Shown here piece by piece: positions 56,485-64,000 of a DNA stretch of 64,000 nt. The DNA comes from Aegilops tauschii subsp. strangulata (lineage: Eukaryota > Streptophyta > Magnoliopsida > Poales > Poaceae). The position numbers were made by a program, and so were the translations under genes. The number at the start of each line of letters is the position of its first letter. Positions within the stretch are counted from its first letter, which is position 1. The DNA lies in contig NC_053041.3 of NCBI RefSeq assembly GCF_002575655.3, forward strand, positions 121,110,318-121,174,317. Direction: 5' to 3'. Under the pieces are notes generated by a model. It was given only the letters and a program-made list of their open reading frames with translations. It ran no database searches and had not been told where the DNA came from.

Positions 56485-57595
56485 TTTTTTCTACTTACAA
56501 CAAAAAAATTATTTATTTTATTTCTAATTACTTATGTTTTTTACTTTAATTATTTTAGTTTTATTTATTTTACTGCTGCTATTTTTATTTACTTTACTTG
56601 CTGCTATTTTTACTTAATTAATTAAGGTTTATTTATTGTAGTTATTATAGTTTATTTTATTTTATTTTATTAAGGTTTATTTAGTTTTATTTATTTTATT
56701 AAGGTTTATTTATTTTATAAATATAAAAAATGAACATAGATGCAGTTATAGAGAAAATTCAACCTAAATTCATACTAAATTTCTATGAAATTTACTATGA
56801 ATTTAAGTCAAATTTGGACCTCAAACTAAAAAATCTGAAAGACGAGATTTGAACTGGCAACCTGGACTACAAAGCGTAAGTCGGTAGCCTGAAAGAACAA
56901 CGGTTGTTGGCTTTGTCCCATAACTTGATTTTATACAGTATTACGTTGAGTAGAGTAGATGGAGTGCCTTGTCAACATGTGCATGACCGTTGACTCACTT
57001 ACTGGTGGGTCCCAGGTCTGCGATCTCTCTCTTCTCTCCATCGTCTAACGTTTGCACGGGCACACACGAAGGGCGGTGCTAGCTTGCCGTGGTGTTATTA
57101 CAACTAAAAAAAGCTTGGAAAATAGAAGAATTGCCTAGAACAAGAGACGTTGTGGCTGGTCCAGACGGAGCTAACCACACCTATCCTCTGTGTGTCTAGT
57201 GGGGTGTTTTCAACCGACTGCCTGGGTCCCGAGGTCGAACCATAGGTACTACGTCTGATACAGTAAATTTTTACACGCACATTTTTCCTCCGTGCCGAGA
57301 CATGGTGCACCCTACCGTGCGGTTTCGGGGTCCTCCCGGGTGGTGCACGCATATATTCTTCCTGACGTGGGGCGCCCTACCGCGCGTTTTCGCCAAAGCA
57401 AGTAAATGAGTCATCAAATCATGAAAGACCACCTTTCCCGCCGAGTACATCAGTTAAGCACGGTGGCTAGCTAGTTGGGCTAGTTCGACCGATTAGCTAG
57501 GCCACCGCCACATTTGTTTTTTCACCCCTTTTTTTATCTACTTGCCGGCAGGTAAATTTAAATATCCACCGCGGCGTTGCTCTGGTGTTTGAGTG
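56485..57595. other. AT-rich tail, then unassigned DNA
   Basis: 56485-56850 is TTTATTTTATT-rich and looks element-derived. 56850-57595 has no recognised gene. ORFs on the minus strand near 57100-57350 lack a domain. Confidence 0.35.
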
Positions 57596-57678
57596 CGGCA
57601 GGATTTTTAATTTTTTGATTGACGGGAGCAGGCACGGCAGGATTTTTAATTTTTTGATTGACGGAAGCAGGCGCGGCA
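57592..57678. repeat. Two tandem copies of a ~43 bp unit
   Basis: CGGCAGGATTTTTAATTTTT plus TGATTGACGGRAGCAGGC is present twice in a row. Confidence 0.8.
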
Positions 57679-58449
57679 ACAATTTAGTCACGATGAGTTT
57701 GCCTGTAAAACCCACTGCTCCCTGATGTGAGAAGTCGTCGACTGGTGTTTTACCATGGTGAAAACCAAAAGATTCCCCGCTCCTTGGCTGGCTCCCTCCG
57801 CCTTCCCGTAGATTGCATTGCCTTTCAGCCGTTTCGCCCCCTGCATCACCAACGTCGTGCGCCTCGAGAAGCAGAGGGACTTCGGTGGTGTTTAGGCACC
57901 CTCTGCATGGGCATGTCCATGTCTCGGCGCAACATGACCGTTGGATCAAACTCAGATGGTGCAGATCAGTCACTGTAGCACAAAGCGTGTGGGTGTGTTT
58001 GGTTGCATTCTCATCTCAATATAGCTGTTTCCTCTTCGTGTATTTGTGTTAACCTACTAGTGTAGACTCATGCACCCTTCATGCACTCTGCCAAACACCC
58101 GAAAGTGGGTCGAGAAGGGAACTTTTGCTCCCATCCCGTGCACCCTTCATACACCCTGCCTAACACTATTCATGCTTCATATGGTTCATGTTTCGTGGAG
58201 TACTGTAGCACCGTACTCTCCGTGCGCTGTATACCTAGTTCTGTTAACATTGATCTCACCATTCATTCTCGACCGGACAGTCGAGAAAGCGGTACTATGT
58301 TACTACATTACTGTTCATATAGTTGACATGCGCACAACATCATTTGTTGTCGTCATATCTTACTACACTAGCAACAAGATTATGTAGTACTGACGTATGA
58401 ACCACTGCACATGCCTAGTAGTAGGAGCACTGTGTATGTTCAAGTGGCT

Positions 58450-58830
58450 GCCGTGTTTCGCACTCCTCCGTCGTAAGAGTGGAAACGCTTGTTGTAATCA
58501 TTTTTCTTCTTCAGAAAAACAGTGGACTCTACCGTGCGGATCCTCCTCCAGTCATGCACTAAATTACACACTTTCGCCGACGTGTGGGACAGCCAGCATC
58601 GGGGTCCAGCAGCCATGCACTAAATTACTCCGTAGTAGAGTGACGGCAGACTACCCCGATCGAAGCGCCACAGTAATGCCCAATGAGCCATCAAATCACA
58701 AAACCCCCTCCTTTCCAGAAGTAAGTTGGACGGACGAAGCAACCATCATTTCACTCTTCTCTCTCAGGTTCCTCTCTACCCAACTCGCTTCTCCCTCATC
58801 TTTTTCCTCATTTCTTCAAGAAAACCCCGA
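58450..58830 (+). promoter_or_regulatory. Promoter-like module, copy upstream of B3-like locus 1
   Basis: TCGTAAGAGTGG, ATCGGGGTCCAGCAG, AATGCCCAATGAGCCATCAA, GACGAAGCAACCATCATTTC and CGCTTCTCCCTCATC in the same order as at 14540-14850 and 62440-62690. Exon 1 of the B3-like locus starts about 180 bp downstream, so this is probably promoter plus 5' UTR. Confidence 0.5.
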
Positions 58831-59009
58831 CCTGCTTCTGCCATTGTTCTTCTCTCCCAAAGAAGGAAAGGTCAACGCATCAATGGTGTTGATTCTGGCC
58901 AAGGCCCGGTCTTGCAACCCCAAGACTGATCCTATAACTCCCTCTCTTTTCTTCTTTTGGGTTTGTAATTATGGTTTCTTTTCTTTTATTTCTATTTGAC
59001 AGTTTCTTT

Positions 59010-61672
59010 ATGGACGCTGGAGCACCGGCCGAAGTGATGTCTATGGCTCTGGCCAAAACCGTCGAGTCTCATGGTACGAAGAAGCGCAAGCACCCCGCCG
59101 AGACTACCGCAGACAAGCTCAAATCCATCGCCCTATCCAAGCCCCCCTCTCCGGGATCCCTCATTAAGAAAGTCCAGGTAATATCTCTTCTTGACGATCT
59201 TTTTCTCGATCTTGATCGTGTTTTTTCATCTAACACGCAGTACTAGTACTAGTAGTACAACTTTCTGGGTGATCTTGCATGTGATTTGTGTGTGCCAAAT
59301 GACGGTTCTAAATTCCTCTTTTCACCAAAACATGCGAGAGGTTGACACTAATTAATTTCTTATAGATTACTTTCAACTACTCCCTCTGTCCCAAATTTCT
59401 TGTCTTAGATTTGTCTAGATACGGATGTATCTAATACTAAAATGTGACTTGATACAAGAGGGTATATTGGGACGGGGGGAGTACTTTATGAACATCAATG
59501 CTACCTTTTAAGAGGGTATATTTGCCTCAGTAACTTGTGTTATGGATATTGCAAGTAATCCCTCTGCTCTCATGCCTTTGAAGACATGTACTAGTGTCTT
59601 TGTTCACTCATTTCCGTGCGTATATGTAGTCATATATGGAGTATAATATTGAAAATCATCTTATATTTCTGAACGGAGGTAGGAATAAAATATGGTTTCT
59701 GTTTGAATTAGAACCAGGTCCGCGGTGGAGATGAAGTTCTCAAAGTCATGCCGTGTGAACTGGAAGACCTGAGGATGAGTTCTACTGCTAAACTATCCAG
59801 CTAAGGTGTCCTTGTCGCCACGTGTCCTGAACTAGTGTTTTCCTGTTGCATTGTTGTCACGCGTGTTCTCGAGGTTGTACTTGACCACAACAATTTCCTG
59901 GCTGTGCCTTCGATGATGAAGGGTGTGGTTCTTGTAAAGCTTCCCAGCAAATCTGATGTGGCCTGTCTTCATGATCATGTTTATGAGTGGAAAGACCACT
60001 CTGTTAGGTTCTCCAAGGTTGACGACATGGTGATGGTGCATGTAGACATCTCTCACGAAGTCCATGGCCTAGTCAGTTATGCGGGGTTCATCCCATAGGT
60101 CGGTGGCAAGAAATAGTCTGCAGAGTTCAATTAGTGCAACTTTGCTTGTCTGTAGTAAGTACTATTGTTCAGTACTTGATTTGTGTTTGTGAACCTTGTA
60201 TTGTTTATTAGTACTGTCGCTTTTGGTGTGTGGTCAGTCCTGAGAACGGTCTATGTTAATGTCTGTCCACTCAATTCAGTCTGTATATTTTGAAGTATCC
60301 AGATAATCTTTTTTGTGAGGACGGTTTATCAATTATGGTTACACTCCAATATCTGTATGCATTGCAGGGTTTATCGCACCCACCAGGATTTCCAGTCCCA
60401 TGGATGTTCGGTCCATACGATTTGTCACGACCTTTAGACTATCCTGCTTGTGGGAGTAGGCGGGGCCCCTGCATGCCACCCGTAGTTGGACGATCAACCT
60501 TCTGTTTAGTACTTCAACATAGTGATTTCCTGGTAAGGGTTCACTCGTGTCACATCAAGTATATCTTATCGATTTACTGTCTAAATCTTATTGATTTAAT
60601 GTCATGTTTTCTGTCTTTTCCTGCAATTTTACGATGCAGGTTTTGCCATGTGACATCCATCACAGAATAAATCGTTTGGTTTGCTCTATGATGGCTATTT
60701 TTGCAGGTTTCACTTCTTATGTCGTGTCAGTAACGAAGGCACTGTCCATCACTTATATTACTGGAAAAAATTGGATCAGTCTGTTGTCTGAGTACAAGCT
60801 GAATCCCTATGATGAACTACAGTTTGGTTTACCAAAAACGCCACAATTAGTTCTTCTCGCGTTTAAAAGAAGTGAAGAAAAAAACTGGATCACGGTCACG
60901 AAGCCTAGTCAAGTTAGAAAGCTGATCATAGCAGACCAGACACGATCGCCGCTGTCTCGCACATCGGTACCACCTTCAGCAACGGATCGAGCACCGGCAG
61001 TTGCTCTAGCACTGACAGCGGCAGCAGCTTAGTCTGATCCAGCTGAGGATTGGGCACCGACCACGTCAACGGATCAGGCTGATCTACCGGAGGATAGGGC
61101 GTCGACACCGGCACCTGCTCCGACACCAGCACCAGCTCTACAAGGAGCACCATCTCCGGCAGCAACTGCGGCTTCGGCACCTACACCAACACTTGCACTT
61201 GCATCTGCTCCGGCCCGTGCAGCGGCAACCGAATGAGCAGTTGCACCGGCAACAGAATGGGTTGCAGTTCGCACTTCATATACCAAAGTCCTTTCAAAAA
61301 CCGACATTTCCACCTTCTTGGTAATCATTGGCCGCCCAAGTGTTTCGTTCTTTTTTCTTTCCATGTTGTTTTGCATGATTCACTGTGTTGATCTAACTGT
61401 TTGGGTATGTCTTCTTGTTTGCAAACAGAGAATTCCTAGAGCAACGAGGGAGTCGTTCAACAATCCGGGCGACAACGGCCAAGTTTCTCTTACCATGCGC
61501 ATCCTTGGTGTGAATGAATACCGTATGTACAAAGGATGGTCGCATGATGATTGATGCGAAAGGATGGTCAAGGTTCAAATCTAAATCATATCTTGCGGTA
61601 GGGGATGATCTCAAAATTGAACTTTCTCGGCAAGGAGAGCTGGTCCAAATCAACTTTGAAATTCTTCAGTAG
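59010..61672 (+). pseudogene. B3-domain protein locus 1, disrupted
   Basis: Exons 59010-59177 (MDAGAPAEVMSMALAKTVES, KKRKH), 60368-60532 (HPPGFPVPWMFGP), 60640-61320 and 61429-61672 have GT..AG borders and phase 0 joins. A first B3-like unit lies at 60640-60900 (VTKALSITYITGKNWISLLS), then an Ala/Pro/Thr linker. A second, clear B3 domain follows: YTKVLSKTDISTFL joined to RIPRATRESFNN, VSLTMRILGVNEYR, KGWSRFKSKSYLAVGDDLKI. Breaks: TAG at 61030 and TGA at about 61234, both in the linker, and a 28 bp insertion with an 11 bp direct repeat (61531-61541, 61559-61569) that shifts the frame in the second domain. Another open stretch (59712-60098) may be a missed exon. As read it cannot make the two-domain protein. 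Confidence 0.62.
59380..59481. mobile_element. Stowaway MITE
   Basis: 102 bp between TA at 59378-59379 and 59482-59483, CTCCCTCTGTCCCAAATTTC to the inverse of CTCCCCCCGTCCCAATATAC. It lies in an intron of the B3-like locus. Confidence 0.9.
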
Positions 61673-62038
61673 CAGCAACTGCCGAACTGATCTATCCTCC
61701 GAGAGATTTTGATGTAATAATCTGGCATGGTGAAACAAGTGTCCTGTGTATAAGTAATATGACAATATTATTTATCACATGGTATATCGTTGATAGAATT
61801 GCAACTCTCATTGCTGGTTAGGAACTGTCGTTCGATCTCATTCCAACAGCTGATGTGCTTTATTCAATTTTGTGTATTCGCCTTGTGACAGCATCTAAAA
61901 CCAGTGTCGTACCGATCGCTTGCAATATGAAAAGCGCTGAGGTAGAAAACATGGGCCCCCAAACATGCAGGGTGGGCCTGCGGCCCAAAGTCCAGAACTG
62001 CGAGCCTGTCTGAGTATTATATTCTCAGCTGAACCCCC
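61673..62038. other. 3' flank, nothing recognised
   Basis: AT-rich 3' flank of the B3-like locus; no further coding exon or repeat is seen. Confidence 0.3.
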
Positions 62039-62262
62039 ATAATGCCCGTCCGTTGCACGTAACATGAAGATGCATTTGTATGAGTATTTTATCTTGTGAG
62101 AAAAACGAGGAATGAGGGAAGGCCTTAATTGCAAATGTGGAGAGGTGTGTGGGTACCTTTTTCAAAATTAGCTTAGTTTCCATCCTATCTGTTAGATATA
62201 AATCGGACGGCCTATATTGCAGGATGGCAGGCACACCATCATCACCAATTCGTCTATACTGT
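62039..62262 (+). mobile_element. One arm of the foldback family
   Basis: ATAATGCCCGTCCGTTGCAC, then AAGATGCATTTGTATGAGTA, GGAAGGCCTTAATTGCAAAT and CCTATATTGCAGGATGGCAG in the same order as the left arm at 13122. The second arm is missing. Confidence 0.75.
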
Positions 62263-62439
62263 GTTAAAAACAACTCTGTTTTTTATAATTATATATGTTA
62301 TATATATTCCCCTTGATTTTTCTTATGTATAAAGTTGTGATATAAAATATTTGTATATTTCTTTACAGACGGAGTATCTCTCTGTCAAATATATTTTTGT
62401 GTAACTAGTTACTCCTGTCTTTCTACTTCCTTTCGCTGA

Positions 62440-62690
62440 TATGTGGGGCATCCGGCAACGGGGTCCACGTGCCATATGCAAAAATTAGAGTGCACAACTG
62501 CACGGCAGACACACCCCGGTCGTAGCACCGCGGTAATGCCCAATGAGCCGTCAAATCACAAACCCCCCCCTTTCCAGCTTTAGCAGTAAGCTGGACGGAC
62601 GAAGCGGCAATATTTCATTGGGCCTGAATCCCCGTCTCCCTCATCCACTTGTTCAGAGAAAACCCCCTCTCGGCGATTGCATAGGGTTTT
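62440..62690 (+). promoter_or_regulatory. Promoter-like module, copy upstream of B3-like locus 2
   Basis: GGGGTCCACGTGCCATATGC (G-box core), GGTAATGCCCAATGAGCCGT, GGACGGACGAAGCGGCAATA and CCCGTCTCCCTCATCCACTT, ending directly before the ATG at 62694. Confidence 0.5.
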
Positions 62691-62693
62691 CTC

Positions 62694-63409
62694 ATGGAGA
62701 ACCAGGTACGAATTCTTCATCCATCCCCGATAAATCCAAGTCCTTTGGTCGCGGGTAATCCTAGGATGGCAGCCCCCGCCGTTGATGCATTTTTCTTCCT
62801 ATTGAATCTAGTGTGTTTCATTTGCGGTGCCCAAAGTGCGAGGACCCTACAGGTTTCTGCGCCCACGGTGAGACGCCACACTTGTTCCTTCCCATCCTAA
62901 CACAGGATTTTAAAACGCGCACAGTATGTTCCTAGAATCCTCTTTTCTATCCGAGAGGGTGGGGTTTTTTTGAACATGTTGTCGACTAATTTGGAAATTT
63001 GGATTGCTATATTTGGATAAAAGGTACTACCAGTACGATGGTCAACACTAACGTGAAGGAGGAAGTTATTTCTAGATTTGGATAGGGAATACATTGTGTT
63101 CTCATATTATTTTTCCTGCAGTGCGTTATTTGCTCTGCCAGAACACATGTACTCAAGATGCTCGGCCTTGCCATAACTGAATACACCAGTTTAATGGTCA
63201 CAGTGAAGACAAGCCATGGATATAAGTTCCGAGTTGGGTTCATGAACCAAGAAGATCGCTGCTTTTTTTATGGCCGAACTTGGATAAACTTTCTCAAGTG
63301 TTACGGACTGGAAGTTGGCGCACGAATGTTGATGGAAATAGCAGAACCTGGTCTCATCTTCACTGCGATCTTCCACCCCGACGTCGTTCCAATTGTTCAT
63401 CCATGTTAG
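62694..63409 (+). CDS. B3-like single-domain protein, locus 2
   Basis: Exon 1 62694-62705 (MENQ) and exon 2 63122-63409 join in phase 0 (donor GTACGA, acceptor CTGCAG), giving 99 residues: ICSARTHVLKMLGL, MVTVKTSHGYKFRVGFMNQE, RTWINFLKCYGLEVGARML, IFHPDVVPIVHPC. The W..FLK.YGL..G pattern and the following hydrophobic strand match exon 2 of the CACTA 2 B3-like gene. A single B3-like unit could bind DNA; more exons may exist downstream but are cut off by the CACTA insertion at 63734. A very short first exon makes the start uncertain. Confidence 0.45.
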
Positions 63410-63579
63410 TTTTGTATCTGGTTCTTGCTTGTTGCCTCGATTACTTCTTAATCCACCTATTCTGTCTAACTAATCACAATTTAACTTTAGAAGTAGCAAT
63501 GAATCTCTCACGAAGATGCTACTTCTAACTAATATTTTCTTATAATTGGTGGCACGTGTAGGTTTTTTCAGTGTTAAGT

Positions 63580-63733
63580 AGGCTGCTCGTTTGTTATTCT
63601 GTAACAACTCGGCTGTTACTGATGGCAATGAAGTTGACTGGGACGACATCCACAAGTTCCTACACTTTATTGATCGTCTTGAGGTCCTTGTGGGGCGTTT
63701 CAATGGTGCAAGGCCACGTGGGATATGTGTGCC
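63580..63733 (+). other. Possible coding fragment interrupted by CACTA 3
   Basis: The frame reads DGNEVDWDDIHKFLHFIDRL and then VGRFNGARPRG up to the CACTA terminus. It looks protein-like but I do not recognise it; it may be a later exon of B3-like locus 2. Confidence 0.25.
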
Positions 63734-64000
63734 CACTACTGGAATTAGCTTATTTGTCGTCTGCCAATTCTTTGCCGTCAGCTGGCTGACAGCAAAGAAG
63801 GCCTTTGCCGTCCGCTTACAGAAAACAGATGGCAAAGAACAGGCTGACGGCAAAGAAGGTCTTTACCATCAGCCAATTCTTTGCCGTCTCCTAGCGGACG
63901 GCAAAGAATATTTGTCGTCATCTGACAGACGGCAAAGAGAGAGGTGGCCCCCTCTAACGAGCTGATTAGAAAAAACATAACGGCCCCCCTCTTTGCCGTC
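63734..64000. mobile_element. CACTA element 3, left end (runs off right edge)
   Basis: Starts CACTACTGGAATTAGCTTAT and continues with TTTGCCGTC/GACGGCAAA repeats. It also shares GAGAGAGGTGGCCCCC..AACGGCCC with 22801-22850 of CACTA 1, so it is the same family. Only the first 267 bp are in the window. Confidence 0.9.

Larger units (their letters stand above)
47798..56845. mobile_element. CACTA element 2 (clear left end, right end not found)
   Basis: The left terminus reads CACTAGTAGGAAAAGGGGC and is followed by inverted subterminal repeats of CCGGGACTAAAG/CTTTAGTCCCGG (47818-48010), recurring at 52021-52180. Interior: hairpin, B3-like gene, two tandem hairpins, a small gene with one stop, GA/TC tracts, a GC-rich stretch and a 337 bp satellite array. 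No TAGTG-type right end with matching subterminal repeats is seen before 57 kb; the right limit given is where AT-rich element-like sequence ends, so it may be truncated or the satellite may be separate. No transposase is present: non-autonomous. The termini resemble the Triticeae Jorge type; this name is an impression only. Confidence 0.55.

Noticed and set aside
56843..56915. tRNA-like stretch (minus strand GGTTGCCAGTTCAAATCTCG, similar to a T-loop / B box)
   Set aside because: No acceptor stem, D arm or anticodon arm can be formed around it. At most a SINE or tRNA-derived relic.
58040..58052. CCTACTAGTG near 58050 as the missing right end of CACTA 2
   Set aside because: Only ten bases fit the inverse of the left TIR; the expected CCGGGACTAAAG subterminal repeats are absent before it.

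Overview
The window is plant nuclear DNA, almost certainly from a grass of the wheat/barley tribe (Triticeae). The signs are short Stowaway MITEs with TA target duplications, CACTA transposons with GACGGCAAA-type subterminal repeats, a gypsy retrotransposon, spliced genes with GT..AG introns, and very few host genes per kilobase. No bacterial, organellar or viral genome is present. Family names come from motif recognition by eye; no database search was run.

Layout. 1-9.3 kb: minus-strand multi-exon gene of a CACTA accessory (Transposase_24-like) protein. It runs off the left edge, has a 5.4 kb intron holding an inserted element, and has a set of tandemly duplicated 5' exons, one repeat of which is split by a LINE-like insert. 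9.3-19.3 kb: mostly unassigned DNA with a 486 bp foldback element (13.1 kb), promoter-like modules (14.4-15.4 kb) and a minus-strand gene with four 31-residue repeats (16.6-17.5 kb). 19.4-36.9 kb: a three-level nest. A decayed gypsy element (gag, three LTR copies) holds a Mutator-like element (22053-34435, 9 bp TSD CAATAAAGG), and that holds an 11,026 bp CACTA element (22598-33623, 3 bp TSD ATG). The CACTA element has a transposase gene broken by one base in a G run, a fully open 8-exon second gene, a long hairpin in the leader, and large minisatellites. 37-43.2 kb: MITE-like sequence, promoter-like sequence and a heavily mutated second CACTA transposase. 43.8-44.4 kb: a minus-strand GRF zinc-finger gene. 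44.7-47.8 kb: tandem duplications. 47.8 to about 56.8 kb: a second type of CACTA element with a clear left end. It carries an open 4-exon minus-strand B3-like gene, hairpins on both sides of that gene, a second small gene with one in-frame stop, and an 11.6-copy array of a 337 bp satellite. 57-63.7 kb: two plus-strand B3-like loci, one clearly a pseudogene, behind related promoter-like modules. 63734-64000: the left end of another CACTA element of the first family.

How it fits together. Most of the coding potential belongs to transposons. The main theme is that B3-like DNA-binding protein genes occur both inside a CACTA element and in adjacent non-CACTA DNA, and that the CACTA copy is flanked by three miRNA-precursor-like hairpins, two of them tandem and directly upstream of its start codon. 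Whether the hairpins make small RNAs, and against what, cannot be told from sequence alone.
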